From assembly GCA_951217055.1 (NCBI GenBank), contig OX578286.1:17493102-17557101 (forward strand): a DNA stretch of 64,000 nucleotides. Direction: 5' to 3'. Made by a program: the position numbers and the translations under genes. Shown in pieces: positions 35,352 through 59,062 of this stretch. The number at the start of each line of letters is the position of its first letter. Position 1 is the first letter of the stretch. A model generated the notes under the pieces. The model saw only the letters and a program-made list of their open reading frames with translations. It ran no database searches and was not told where the DNA came from. This DNA is from Gerris lacustris. Lineage: Eukaryota > Arthropoda > Insecta > Hemiptera > Gerridae.

Positions 35352-38300
35352 CAAGGTTGTTTTAAGAGTGCAAGCTGGTTCCGATTTAGACTGAGATCCC
35401 TAAAATTAGGCACTAGTTGTTTAGGATTGAGAAAGGATGGAGACAGATAATTTTCAAGAGAAGCAGGTAGTTTTTATGAAGTTAATCTGGACAACACCAG
35501 GTTCCACACTAGAAGCAGTTAGGTGAGTTTGGAATGAAATAAAAGCTCTTTAAATATATACGATTTATAACATTGTTAAAATAAGTTTACAAAATGTTTT
35601 TATTTAATAGGTTTAAGATGTTTTTCTTGAACTTATGTGTGAAAAAATATATTTTCATAAAACATTAAAATTCGTCAATTTATCTTTGTATTATTTATCT
35701 CTGGCAAACTCATAGTAAACTCCAACAAATATAAGAAGTCATCACGCATCTTATAACAAAAAGGCGATGGAATCGGTACATTTAAAGACCCTGAGGTTAT
35801 TAGGTTATTGGATGCATCCAATTTTAAACAATCAAGAAAAAAACACTTTTACATTTAAAGATGTTTAAATTTCATTGTTTGTCATAGAATTCATTAAACG
35901 ACAGGACGAAGTTCTTTATCTAAGATGAACTCGTCATCATTAGAAACCATAGCAATGGAGAGCTTTTGGGATGTGTATAAATAAAAAAGCATGCGAGTAA
36001 ATCGCAAAGGGTTTGATTTTTGTCTTGCCAGTGGCATGAGTCTAGGGGGGAGGGAACTGATAAAGCGTACTCTGTAGCTCGAAACAGCAAGACCGATCAT
36101 CCGGATGATAAAAACATGCTGGTTCACTGGCAAATGTACACAACTTCTGTAGCATGCCAGCTACTGGCATGCTCGTCACTGGCATGCTCTTTTATAAGCA
36201 TGTTAGTTTCCACCTTTATGTGCTCGGGGAGAATTCAGTGGTCAATAGCGGTCACTAGTACAATAGTGGTCCAGCGTCTGCTGGAGCCACATTATGTCCA
36301 GTTCATTATAAACTGTAAACCATTAATAGGCCACACATTGTCGCCACCACAAATGACCGTGTTCCCTTCCTAATACAGACCGATTTCGATTAACTCGATT
36401 ATTTTTATTTCTAATAACTCAAGATAAACGAATTACGTATAATATAACTAGTCCACTATTTTTACACAGGATTAAACCACGAGAAAAAGCATTTATTTTA
36501 AAAAAAGAAACATTAAAGTAATTATTTTTCATTTAAGAGAAAGACCTAAGTAAAAAAAAACATCATTATTCTTGAGAATACCCTTATCTTTATTTGAAGG
36601 TGAACCAACGTTAACAAACTTTAAGGGGTTTTATTTTTATTTTACACTTAGATAAATGTAATTTCCCTTGGTATCGGTGACAGGTAAAGCCAACATTGAA
36701 AGTCGTCTTACCTTGGCTTAACATATCGGCCCCTAGAGGAAGGAGCTGCAACTCCACAAGCTTTCCCTCGGGAAACAGAGAAGATATCGTCTTTAATTCA
36801 ACGAAATTTCTCCAAACCCTGTTTTATTGGGAAAAAATCCAACTTGAATTAAGACTGTAATAAAATTAAATTAAATTACTGCATTTTCCCTATCCTATGA
36901 CCTATGGTTACACAATTGTATGTCCTATATTATCAAATGTAAATTTTAAGATTCATGTCTTAATTGAAACGGTTTTCCTTAAAAAAAAAAAACTAAAATT
37001 AATATTATTCCCCATGATACATTATTCAGAGAAAACTAGATATAACATGATTTTTTATTGGGACATGTTAAGAAATAATATTTTCATTTGGGTTATGTCG
37101 AGGAAAATGTTACACTGAATATGACAAAAAATTTATTATTTTTCAACAATGATCACAGACGAACGACATAAATTAACTAATACTAGCCCATAAATTTAGT
37201 AAAAATCAAATCAATCAATTAATAAAATGTTGTATTGGTACAGAGGCTACATTTCCGGGTGTCTAGAAGAGGCAAGAGCATTTCCCACCCTTCTCCCTCA
37301 AAAGCCACGCCCACTAGCCACCGCAAAAATCGTACCGTTTGACCGCAGCATTCGTATTTTGAGCTGTTATTTTTTGAGAATAAAAAAAAAAACGGAGATT
37401 CTGCTTAAAATAAGTTGGGCAATTTAGTAAGATTTAAAATTAAACCATTTAATACTAGGTGTGCAATGCAGTTGTATGCTTGCAATATTGAGCTGAACGT
37501 GCATTTTAATCTTAAACAATAAACATTTTTATTTATAAGCAGCTGAAATCGGATCAAAATAGTAATAAAAGCATTTTTTTCAGTTCAGAATTTTGTGCAG
37601 ATCGGTCCAGCCGTTCAGGAGGAGTATTTGTCCAACCACATGCAAAGTGTAATATAAAAGCTTTGCTTCGCTCAGCTCAAAAAAATAATCCTACTTTAAG
37701 TCCAAAGTTAAAATATAATTGAATCTAAATGAATTGTTAGTTAATTGAAATTGTAGAAGATAGTAGCTGGGATGGGGTTAGGTTTGGGAAAAAACCATAT
37801 ATATCTGAGTAAAGCCTGAGTCCTCCTCAACAATCATTTGTATGCAACACCGCGAACATTTGTCATTTGGTTGTTTTCCACAGAGGATGGAAAGCGAATG
37901 TTTTTAAGTAGACGAACATTCACAAACAATCTAGTGTGGACGTGTTTTCGGACAAATGTTTTTGTATGTGTGTTTCTGTCCGTATGAGTGAGTGAACAAA
38001 TTATTTAAACAATTGTATGAGAACAAATGTTTAAAAAAATTGCATGCGAGCAAATATTATAAAAATGTTTTTTGGTGTGGACTTAGCTTTGGAGGTGCTT
38101 GAGTCTATAATGTTTACTTTTATCGAATTTGGTCGTAAGACACCAATTGTGGTTTTATATCTGATAGGGTTACACTCCAATCCACTTCTCAAATAACTCC
38201 CTTAAGGGTTTTCCGTCATCCGGCATTGCCAGGACTAGAAAAAGTATGCAAAGTTTCAAAATTTTTAGGTTCAGAGGAGACTCTGGAGACCTCAAAAAGC

Positions 38301-38430
38301 GGCTGGTAACAATGAAGCACTGTTTTTGGAGATGTGAATTTTGACTCCACTTGGGTCAATTTTATTCGCCTTAATAGTCACTAGATGATTAATTCTTAAT
38401 TAGGAAATAAGTGTATTCAAATATTTGATT
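35352..38430. other. Upstream of the GPCR; missing first exon may lie here or farther away
   Basis: Two overlapping ORFs (36020-36373 plus, 35894-36133 minus) sit in slightly GC-richer DNA but match no family I know. About 37540-37680 resembles an insect retroelement 3' tail (cagatcggtccagccgttca, ttgcttcgctcagctc). I could not identify a signal-bearing first exon ending with a two-base split codon. Confidence 0.4.
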
Positions 38431-38437
38431 GTTTCAG

Positions 38438-48572
<10,135 letters not shown>

Positions 48573-48583
48573 ATGTATTTTAA

Positions 48584-48589
48584 AATAAA
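48584..48589 (+). promoter_or_regulatory. Candidate polyadenylation signal AATAAA of the GPCR gene
   Basis: A canonical AATAAA begins 12 bases after the stop codon. In such AT-rich DNA the hexamer is common by chance, so only its position right after the last exon supports it. A very short 3' UTR would follow if it is used. Confidence 0.4.
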
Positions 48590-48925
48590 TATAAATGTAG
48601 TGAACATTAAAATGTTTTTGTTAGAAAGCTTTATTAGGGCCAAATTTCTGGAAGATGCAAATTGGTAGAGTGCTAAGTCTTTGGTAAAATAGATAAGAAC
48701 TGATTATGATCAAAGGCAATGTGATCAAATTTCAAACACTAAATTATTCCCTCGAAACCAGAGTTGAAATAATCATTATTGGTGATAACCACTAGAACCC
48801 TTATTCTACAAAGCAGTAAGTATGACCTCTTACGATTTAAGCACAGTAGATGCTATCAACTTAAAATATAAGGTAAGTACCAGCTAAAGCAAATCTTGTT
48901 AAATAAACTAAAATTAAATAAAAAT

Positions 48926-49520
48926 GATTCAAAGAGGATCGCAAACCTAATGAGGAAAAAACTGCTTTAAACACATAGTTGTTTATATTATCAATCCATA
49001 TTAAAAATAAAATAGAAATTATTCAGAGAGGATAGCAAACCTAATGAGGATAAAACTGCTTTAAACACATAGTTGTTTATATTAACAATCCATATTAAAA
49101 ATAAAATAGAAATTATTCAGAGAGGATATCAAACCTAATTAGGATAAAACTGCTTTAAACACACAGTTGTTTATATTAACAATCCATATTAAAAATAAAA
49201 TAGAAATTATTCAGAGAGGATATCAAACCTAATGAGGATAAAACTGCTTTAAACACACAGTTGTTTATATTAACAATCCATATTAAAAATGAAATAGAAA
49301 TTATTCAGAGAGGATAGCAAACCTAATGAGGATAAAACTGCTTTAAACACACAGTTGTTTATATTAACAATCCATATTAAAAATAAAATAAAAATTATTC
49401 AGAGAGGATAGCAAACCTGATGAGGAAAAACTGCTTTAAAAAAAAGTTGTTATTTATATTAATAATCCATATTAAAAATTAAATAGAAATTATTCAGAAA
49501 GGATAGCAAACCTGATTAAG
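48926..49520. repeat. Tandem repeat, 94-bp unit, ~6 copies
   Basis: attcagagaggata recurs at 49021, 49115 and 49209, 94 bp apart. Units contain aaactgctttaaacacatag and ttgtttatattaacaatcca. It starts about 340 bp after the GPCR stop codon. Confidence 0.92.
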
Positions 49521-49539
49521 ATAAAAATAAACTTCTACC

Positions 49540-50630
49540 AAAATCTTATTAATCACATCAAGACAATGTATGTGAAATCTAATAATAAAGCAAATACCTG
49601 TTCTTAAAAAACCTATTGGTTAGAAGCATTAAGGATCGTTTAATAGAGATGTACCTGAGAGGATAATAAACCTAATGAAGAAATGATTCAGAGAGAAGTA
49701 CCTGCATCCAAAATATGTGTTAACCAAGACTATATATTTGGATGTTAAGAATCGTCTATAGAAATCTTACTAATTGACAACCAATAAGATGGCATTAATA
49801 TATTGTCTTTGAGAGTGAACTAAAGCTGAAGGTGAGATAAGTAACTGATTTTCAATAGTCTATTGGCAAATAACAATTATTATTTGGATCTATAATATCT
49901 AAGCTTTAATATAAGATTATCAATTGTAAAGAAGTTTAAAATAAAATGAGTTGCAACTTAAAATTTTAACTGAGTCAAATGTTAATTCAAATACATAATT
50001 ATCATTGGACAATCTGTACAACAAGACATTAAAAACACATTGTGGACTCTAAACCTAGCGGATATTGACCATTAACCGTTCCCTGTCAATAATGGATGAG
50101 GAATCTAGTAACCTGGATATTGACAGGAAACTTTTACTCAAGATGAAGGATACAATTTTTAACACTAAAATTTTAAAATCAATAGAAAAAAAATATATCT
50201 ATTAAGAGGTTTTAATATAAAATTGTTGAGGTAGTATTAACATTTATTAATACTTAATAAACAATTTAATTAAAAAAACTAATAGGATAAAAACCTAACT
50301 AAGTATATCTTTTCTCCCCTCTAAATTCAAAATTTTACATTTTATAAACTTAGGTGTTAATTAACTAAACAATTATTTTATTAATAGATTTAGCACTTGT
50401 GTTCCAGAAAACAAATGGCTCTTGATAATTTTTATAATTATTTTTAATTAATTTCAATATGTAAATATATTATTAAAAAGTATCATAACTCGTAGATTTT
50501 CTAAAGAAAATGAAAATTTAAACAATGAACTATTTAATACAATAAATTCACATTGGATTCGGTAAAGGTAATTAGAGATGGTAAAGGAAAGAGATGAGAC
50601 CTTGTTTATAAAAAAATAAAATTGTTAACG
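49540..50630. other. No gene seen; AT-rich DNA
   Basis: Scattered echoes of gaggataataaacctaatga from the neighbouring array up to about 49690; otherwise unassigned. Confidence 0.45.
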
Positions 50631-50639
50631 TATTATTTG

Positions 50640-51195
50640 ATTTTAATTGTAAAGAGAAACCAAGAAGTATAGCAATTAAAAGTGTGCTCTTTTTAAATAA
50701 AATTGCATTTGATACTTAATTGTAAAGAGAAATCAAGAAGAATAGCAATTAAAAGAATGTTCTTTTTAAATAAAATTGCATTTGATACTTAATTGTAAAG
50801 AGAAATCAAGAAGTATAGCAATTAAAAGTAAGTTCTTTTTAAATAAAATTGCAATTGATACTTAATTGTAAAGAGAAATCAAGAAGTATAGCAATTAAAA
50901 AGTATGTTCTTTTTTAATAAAATTGCAATTGATACTTAATTGTAAAGAGAAATCAAGAAGTTTAGCAATTAAAAGTAAGTTCTTTTTAAATAAAATTGCA
51001 TTTGATACTTAATTGTAAAGAGAAATCAAGAAGTATAGCAATTAAAAGTAAGTTCTTTTTAAATAAAATTGCAATTGATACTTAATTGTAAAGAGAAATC
51101 AAGAAGTATAGCAATTAAAAAGTATGTTCTTTTTTAATAAAATTGCAATAGAAACTTATTTTAAAGAGGAATCAAGAATTATAGCAATCAAACGT
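50640..51195. repeat. Tandem repeat, 73-bp unit, ~7.5 copies
   Basis: taattgtaaagagaaatcaa recurs every 73 bp from 50644. Units contain tagcaattaaaag, ttctttttaaataaaattgc and tttgatact. It ends where the minus-strand R1 copy begins. Confidence 0.92.
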
Positions 51196-51210
51196 ATGTT
51201 CTTATTAAAT

Positions 51211-51837
51211 AAAAAATCGGTCCAAGACAACACAGACAAACTTCCTCATATATGAGTTCACAATTACTTAGCCTAGTGTTTTCCATTTATTACTTTTTGA
51301 GGTTTCATATGTACATTAATTTATTTTTGAACATTATATCAAAATTTATCATAAAAATAACAATTTATCATAAAAATAACCTCTCCTCGGAGGGGAATCG
51401 AACCCGGCCTCTCTCCATCTGCATTTTCAGCTATTTTCTCAGGATTAAATTCTCTTCTCAGACTAGGGAAAACGGCTTATATGGTTAGATTTGTATTTAA
51501 ATGGACTACACTTTAAAAAATGTTAATCAAAATTGTCAGAACTGTTTTTGAGAAATCATTTATTAAAAGGTTTTCAATTTTTCGGGGGTTGCACCTCCAA
51601 ATTTGGAGCTAAAATTAATTTCTCGGATTCACCTTGGCTTATGATTTGCCCAACATATATAACAAAGTTTTTCAAAATCAGCCCAGAAGTTTAAGCTTCA
51701 CGTGTCTGCATAGATTACAGCAAGACTTTTTTAAAAACCCACTTTTTTGGACTCAGGGGACCTCAAAACATGTAAATCCATAATCTTAAAATCGAATTTC
51801 GCACCATCACAATACTTTCTCTTTTTATGAGAAAGTA
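51211..51837 (-). repeat. R1 copy, near full length, minus strand
   Basis: Runs from aaaaaatcggtccaagacaa through ggggaatcgaacccggcctc to the terminal inverted pair tactttctc/gagaaagta at the right. It abuts the 73-bp tandem array on its left. The ORF at 51252-51488 is a repeat by-product. Confidence 0.85.
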
Positions 51838-51839
51838 AA

Positions 51840-52113
51840 AAATTAAATGCAAGTGGAAAATCTACATTAGGAAACTATTAAATATAAATTGTTTTGAAGA
51901 TTTTTGGAATGTATTGATGAAATATAAAAATTTATATTGATTTCAAAATGAATATATTAGCTCGGATAAAAACAAGATATATAATTTGAACTATCTTAAT
52001 TCAGAATATTATCAAAAGATAGAGAAAAAAAGTTTGTGACAGAACTTTTTTAATTTTTTATTATAAAACGATAATTTCCATGATTGTGTTCATTAATATT
52101 TCATTATTTTGAG

Positions 52114-52159
<46 letters not shown>

Positions 52160-53030
52160 TATTATGATAAAAGTTATTTAGTTTATTTACATTTACTACA
52201 TTAATATTGTGGATGTGTGTAATCTTAGAATTTAAAATTGGAGCTCTAATAAAATTAACTTTCCAGATTCATGTCTGTGAACCCACTTACTTTATTTGAC
52301 ATAACTAAACAATTAGGTAAAAAACGAAACAACATGTTAACTCAAAATTATCCTAAAATTAGTACTCACATACTCCCCCCCCCCCTCTAGTGGTATCTTC
52401 ATACTTTGAGGGATGTTAAGGGTTTTTCAAAGTTCTCCTGTTCCTAGCTCACTGTTTTAAAAGAAATGCTGGTTTTGAACAGTGTATACCCCGGAGCTAT
52501 CAGTACAAGAAGTTTAAAATTTAAAATTTCTACAGCTATAACTCCACTAATTAAAATATTCATTACAAGACCTTTAATAAATCATAGAGAATAATCGATT
52601 CCAAAAAAAAAAAAAAAAAAAATGTACCATAAATAAAAATAATCAATTAATACGATAAATTTAATAATATATAAATAAATATATTCCAAATTTCTTATGG
52701 ATTCCTCAAAATTCTAAAATAATCTCTACTTATTATACGATATATCTAGTCAAATTAAAATAAAATTTGTTTATAAATGTACATCAGTAAAAAATAAATA
52801 AAATAAAATAAATTTAAAAAAAAAATGTTTTATTACTAATCGTAAAGGTTTCCATGACTTTAGAAATTAATTTGTAAAAATAAATATTTTATAATTATAA
52901 TATAAAGAAATAATAATTATTATTTTATATAAACTAGTGAATTTAACATCCTATAGGAAACAATTTTTAATTAAATTAGAATTAAGAAGAGAGATGAATA
53001 GAAATTAATTTCCAATTTAGTTTAGTTGGT
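51840..53030. other. No gene seen; 39-base T run
   Basis: A T run spans 52116-52154, a C run lies near 52375-52386 and an A run near 52605. Otherwise AT-rich. Confidence 0.5.
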
Positions 53031-53032
53031 CA

Positions 53033-53390
53033 AAGCTAAATTGAAATGGTAAACAGATAATAAAAATGGTAAAACCGTAATTGTAATGGTAAACACATAA
53101 TTGAAATAGTAAAACCGTAATTGAAATGTTAAATGTGAGTTGTAATGGTAAACACATAATTGAAATAGTAAAACCCTAATTGAAATGGTAAACACATAAT
53201 TGAAAAGGTAAAACCGTAATTAAAATGGTAAATGTGTAATTGTAATGGTAAACACATAATTGAAATAGTAAAACCGTAATTGAAATGGTAAATGTGTAAT
53301 TGTAATGGTAAACATATAATTAAAATGGTAAACGTGTAATAGAAATAGTAAACACATATTTGAAATGGTAAACGCGTAATTGAAAGGTCT
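53033..53390. repeat. Tandem repeat, ~20-bp unit, ~18 copies
   Basis: Variants of aattgaaatggtaaacacat repeat head to tail, with alternation between acacata and accgta forms suggesting a two-unit higher order. Followed by a B-box-like ggttcaaatt. Confidence 0.9.
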
Positions 53391-54299
53391 ATGGTTCAAA
53401 TTACAGAGGCAAATATTATTTTTATCTGTTGTCTCCCTTCTTAATTCTAATGAATTAATCTATTTCTTTTTCTTCTTCTTCTCCTTTAATTGTTGTAGTT
53501 TATATTTTTAATTAGGTTAATTATTTTTTTTAAGAATAGATATTTTATGAAAAATATAATAGATATTAGTGGACATCTAATACCAGCGTTCTTTATCTAT
53601 AAAAACCATTTTTTTCATAGTAAAAATAAATTTTAAATGGAATTTATTTATTATTATGTTAATGTAATCTGTTTTTAAGAATAAAATTGTTAGAACACAC
53701 TTAATAGGAGGTATAATTTAGGAATAATCTCTAACATATAACTAACAACAATATACATAAAAGTAAAAATCAGGTGATTGTTTGAGTCCATCGACTATTT
53801 TCCATGATAATTTTACATACAAAAAAACTGTAAAAGACAGGTGTAAATAAGTACAAAAGATAGTGTGTCTGTGGAGGTAATAGTGAGAAGGACCTACAGG
53901 CTCAGGGATGAGAATTAAGGACTTGGGAGGTATGACTACCTGTGAAAGAGTTCATTAAGGAATGTATATGAAGTAATATAAAACTAAAAACGTAAACTAG
54001 GAACTTAACAAATAAGACATACTTATAGCACTATTTAATAATGGAAGAAACTCAAGAAACTACTTGGAACTCAATATAATTTGATCACACATAATGGAAT
54101 TAATAAACAAAACTTTAGTTTACATGATAAGATAGACAACATAATAAGATAGACTACATAATAAATAAAGATGAGGTTGATTGATTAAATAATAATGGAT
54201 TGACAAGGAATGTCCGACTGGAATAATGAAAAACAGAAAGCCTCCCCACAAAAATGAATGTTCATTTCTCAAAACAAGTTTTTAGCCTCTTGTCCATTA

Positions 54300-54530
54300 T
54301 CATGGCGGTAAAAGTAAAAGAAAAAAACAAACAAATTGAGTCACATTGACAGACTAAAAACTGACTCCATGTGACTCAACTTCGGGTTCTTTCTTGGTAC
54401 GGCCTCCCGGCCATCATCAGTGCCAGTAAAAGAAAAAACCCTACGTTGAGCCACATGAGAGACAAAAAACGGACTCCATGTGACTCAACATTGGGTTTTC
54501 TCTTTTACTGACACTGATGATGGCCTTTCG
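54300..54530. repeat. Inverted repeat with ctgatgatggcc motif
   Basis: ggccatcatcagtgccagta at 54408 onward is mirrored at 54490-54526 (ttttactgacactgatgatg). Inside are catgtgactcaac / gttgagccacatg pairs; a second set of cactccatgtgactcaac-type repeats lies at 54335-54385. Confidence 0.7.
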
Positions 54531-55231
54531 ATAAAACACTCCAAATGAAAGTTGTTTAAGGCTCTGTGTATCTATAAATTCTCTAATGATCCAGTTTTAA
54601 TTAAATTTTACATTATCTATTTAAAACAGTCAAACGACAGAAACGATCGTCTGATTGTTATTTTAACGGTATATTGTAGTTAGACAATAATAGATTATGT
54701 TAAATTAAACCACCAGTGTATTTTTATTTAAGCGTATATTAATTATTATTATTATGTTTAATTACCACAAAATATCGGTCAATACAAACTATTTCTTACA
54801 AATAAACTTACTTTTATAAAAAATAATCATGACATATTTAACCACATTTGAGACAAAACTTCATGTATTTTATAAGAAAATTGTGTTTATTTTTATTGGA
54901 AAAAAATCAGTGTTCATTTATAACTTATAAATCTGATATGCAAAAGTTTGAAATTCTAAATTTATTAGTTGAGTTTTCTCAGAACATAAAAATAAAAACT
55001 AATTGTGTTTTAATTAATAAGCAATAGAGGTCATATTGACATTAATATTTAAGTAAATGTATTTGTAATTCTAATTTATAATTGTATAGTTTATTATTAT
55101 TAATATAAGATTTTTTTTATTTTTAAATTTATAAAATAATCAAAATGTAAAATAAGCTAAGAGTGTTTTGCTTCTGTTTAAATTTAAGATTAATATTTGT
55201 AAAGGAGCTTCTTAAAACAAATAAATAATTA

Positions 55232-56330
55232 CAGTGGAAGCCCTCTTAAGCGAGCCAGAGACAAGGAAAGGCAGATAATAATTTACCTAATGGACTGCCG
55301 AGGCAGAGAATGAATACACGAAGCCGAAATATTTCCTTTGCTGCCTTGTTGCATACAATATTTATCTATGGGCAGCAGAAAAATGAAACTGCTAACATAC
55401 CATATAATTATAATTATTATTAAAAAAAAAAAAAAAAGTTAAAAATTTACTTATTAAACTACAATATATAATATTATAAGGGAAAAACAAAATTATTAGG
55501 TTATACAAGTTTACAAAACCTATAGCTACAGAATAAAGATAGTGTAAAAACTGTTATTGCCAACATTATAACAGTAAACATTTTGATGCTAAGGCAGTAA
55601 CATTTTATTTTTTGTTGACTAGGCGGTAAAATTACATTTCCCTGCACGAAATCAGTTCAATAATGCCTCACTTTGCTGTAGCAAGTAGATAAATACTTTA
55701 ATAACATTACCGTCACTTCACTGCATAGTATGCATATAAATATTGAATATAAATAAATAAATAATGCTAACTGTTCAACTCACTCTAATTGACAGGTGTT
55801 GACAGATATATTCTCAAAGTAGTAGTAAATAGACCTTTTATCTTTTATATTTAAGGTCAGGAAGGTCGGTGACGATATGGGTGTGTTTTTTCTTTATTTT
55901 TATTTCTTATTCAATTCCTGGGGGATTTTAGCTCGAAGATATAGGCACCGTAAGTAGGTCCTTTAAAAATACCCGTATAAGCCTTGTATCAACCCAATAC
56001 TGGATTACAACCACGCACATTACAAACATGCACACATGTGTAAAGTGTTGGTCAACTATATTTGCACAACTCTGTTATAATCAACTTTTTATACCACCAT
56101 GAGTGTGACATGATCTTATAGACCAAAACTTGCTGGAGCTAAATCTTCCGAGAAGCTCCCTATTTGTTTAAGCTATGCTGGGTGGACATTAAGCGAAGTA
56201 CCCAGTCTAGAAATTGAACCCCACATCTGTGTGTCACAAATCCAAGTAGTGACCTTGTGGTGTGGCATGAGGAGTCCACCTCTAGCTAAGTGACCGTTTA
56301 AACCAATACCGCATAAGAGGGCTTTTACTG
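55232..56330. mobile_element. pogo/Tigger-like element, non-autonomous
   Basis: Left end cagtggaagccctcttaagc; right end, reversed, cagtaaaagccctcttatgc. Both ends are flanked by TA (55230-55231 and 56331-56332). These ends resemble the CAGT...CCTC..TAA terminal pattern of pogo/Tigger Tc1-mariner relatives. No transposase frame survives in the 1.1-kb interior. Confidence 0.65.
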
Positions 56331-57039
56331 TATTAATAACCAAAATATCATCTTATTTATATGCTTAAAAGAAATCAGTATTTATAACTATGTTATGTAC
56401 AAAATATTATATATTTGACCTATTATTTATATACTATAAAAAGGATGTTATGCAATACCAAAGATATAAATGTGTATATACGTTATTAAATGATAAAATT
56501 ATTATAAGCAAAATACCCTTCAATTTTGTAAAATTACTTAAATACGATTAATACTTAATTAATTTATTTAATAGAATAAAAGTTTTAATGAATCTAAATT
56601 AATCTATGAGAAAATCAAGAATCAAAGAAGATAGATCAATTTAAATTTATAAAAGTTAGACGTATAAACTATAAAAACATATATAAATTGAGAATAGAGG
56701 CTCAGTCAAAGGAAAACAATAAAAGATGTGAATTTACTGATGTTTTGGACAACATGGTTTACTTCTTTAAGGTATAATATAAGAAAAGTGGTTTTAAAAA
56801 ATCAGTGGTGGTATATATATAGGTACGCTGCAGGGGAACCCTTTTTGTAAAAATTTGGAGTAATAAATGTATTTGTATAGTTATAGATATGTACTATTAC
56901 AATAACACCTAATCTTCTCATATGCTATAACAAGGAAAATTATGTTTTGACAAAGTGGGAAACATTCAATAGTCAATAAGATGAAGGAAAAAAACTAATA
57001 ATATTCTGGAATAAGTTTATTAACAGTGACCAACAGGTG

Positions 57040-57431
57040 ATAGGCCGACAGGAACAATGGTGAGACAGGTTACAATCTGATGGTTTTCTTGACAGATGTG
57101 TAAAATGGTTGCATATGCACAGTCGTACAGGAGAAAGGAAAGCAAAGGGAGTTTTCGGACAACTTAGGTCAATATGAAGGTCCTAGTTCCTCAGGAGAGG
57201 TATGACACTAAAGAAATCTTCAGAAGGATCTTCAAAAGGTATGTAGTGCTGCTTTACAGATGTTGGGAGATGTCCATGTTGAGAAGCAAGAACTGTCATA
57301 AACATGCTACACTAAGTCTTGTCAACAACTTCTGAGAAGATTACCAACGAAGAACTTAGGAGGAAGTGCAGGCAAAAAAAGCAATAGAAAAGACCATCAA
57401 ATCAAGGAATTATGGTTGGATTGGACAGACC
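57040..57431 (+). pseudogene. Decayed LINE reverse transcriptase C-terminal region, 5' part
   Basis: In shifting frames: V-L-L-Y-R-C-W-E, L-V-N-N-F, I-T-N-E-E-L-R-R-K-C-R-Q-K-K and I-E-K-T-I-K-S-R-N-Y-G-W-I-G-Q-T-L. This order matches the C-terminal region of non-LTR elements (YGCETW, I-x-N-x-x-L-x-x-K, R-R-W-x-W-I-G-H-T-L). Multiple stops and shifts. It is cut at 57431 by the hAT element and resumes at 59408. Confidence 0.72.
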
Positions 57432-58748
57432 CTCTAAAGCAGTGTTTCTCAACCGCCGGTCCGCGGACCGGTACCGGTCCATGAAAAATATTGACCGGTC
57501 CGTTGGACATTTTGGGCTGTTAGGGAAAAGAATAATAAATGATTAAACTTAATAAAATAAAAAGAAATAATTTCAAGATAAAAAGAACTTTTTATATACT
57601 ACGTTTTTAAATTTTCTGTTGAATCGTATGCAATGTTGAAAATATAATTGTTATTGTTATATAATATATAATGTTAGTGAAAAAAAAGTAGTTCCGAATT
57701 TATTTACTTCACATAAATGACAACCATCCAGAGAGCTGATCTTAAACCTATAAAAGGATAAATCTTTGTACAACGGATCTCCCCAACACCAGATCTAAAG
57801 CATGACATCGATATATTTGAAATAATATAATCGATAAATAATATAATCGATAAATAATATAATCGATACTTCCTGTTTTGCTGTCATTCAATGATTATCT
57901 ATCACAAATTTGAGACCCGTCAAAATGAAGATTGCGTAAATATTGGATATGGCAAAACAAATAAAATAACTTTCAGCACAGCAAAATTTGCTGAAAACTA
58001 ATTAAATTCTGCTGAAAGATGGCAAAAAGGATTAAAATAATGCATTGTCATCGTGTTCCGAGCTATGCTAAAAGTTTCAAATGTCTAGCTATTCGGGAAG
58101 TTAGTTAGAAATCGATTGCCAGATTTGTACCGGACAAACAAACAAACAAATAAACAAACAAGAATGCAAGCTAATAAAAACATAGTAAAAATAAATAAAT
58201 AGAATAGAATTACATATGAAACTGTTAAACTGAAAAGCTACCTTTATTTTGGAAGAGTTCAATATTCTTTCTTTTTTAAGTAATATTAATTCTTTTAACA
58301 CAAATTCAATTAATGGAATTAAAGAAGAAGGATATAATTACAAATTTACTTAGAATTTCTTATCTATAGGTGATTTTCTGAATGTTTTTATGGTTGAAAT
58401 ACCGACTATTTCTTCTTATTCCATCTTTACTAAATTACCTATTACAAATTTAAAATAAAAATAAGTAAATAAGTTTACGTAAAAAGAGTCAGTATCCCGT
58501 TTGATTTCATCTAGTGCGGATATTATTTGCTGTATTAATCATGAGTGAAATTGAACAGTAATATTTCTTTAGGTATATGCAGTGTTCATTAATTTAGTAA
58601 GACAATTTCGTATGACTTGCGAAGTGATTTGATTGTTTTGGTATTAGCAACCATTGGACTGTTCCGTTTTTACTGTAATATTTTGGAAAATTATCTTAAA
58701 TTTATTTTTAAAAATAAAAAATCCGCTTTTTAACTCAGAGGAAATAAA

Positions 58749-58958
58749 TTGTATGTTCCTCAGAGCACAAAATTATCCTTTGCAAAGAAGTTGGCTGATG
58801 AAGAATGGATAGCTAAGTTAGCTTATTTAGCTGGCATATTTACCATTTTAAATTATTTTAATTTAACTCTTCAAGGGAATATAAAAAATATATTCACTCT
58901 CTGGAATAAAATGGATGCGTTAAAAAAAGGATATGCTATGGGAGCAAAGTGCTATTAA
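58749..58958 (+). pseudogene. hAT transposase relic, middle part
   Basis: Reads about 69 codons with L-A-D-E-E-W-I-A-K-L-A-Y-L-A-G-I-F and L-N-Y-F-N-L-T-L-Q-G, then N-I-F-T-L-W-N-K-M-D-A. This is the conserved 'W...LAYL.DIF..LN.LN..LQG....I..L...I.AF' stretch of hAT transposases and their domesticated ZBED5/SCAND3-like relatives. Most upstream coding sequence, including BED and first catalytic residues, is not recognisable. Length is about a tenth of a full transposase. Confidence 0.8.
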
Positions 58959-59062
58959 GTATGAATTTAAAAATGTTTCGGTTACGCTTCAGTTTAGGTC
59001 CGGTAATATTTTATTAATAATATTAAATTGGAATTTATAAGAACAAATTAAAATTCACTTTC

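Noticed and set aside
36020..36373. 117-codon plus-strand ORF upstream of the receptor
   Set aside because: No recognised motif, an overlapping minus-strand ORF of similar quality, and no signal or membrane pattern fitting the receptor N-terminus.
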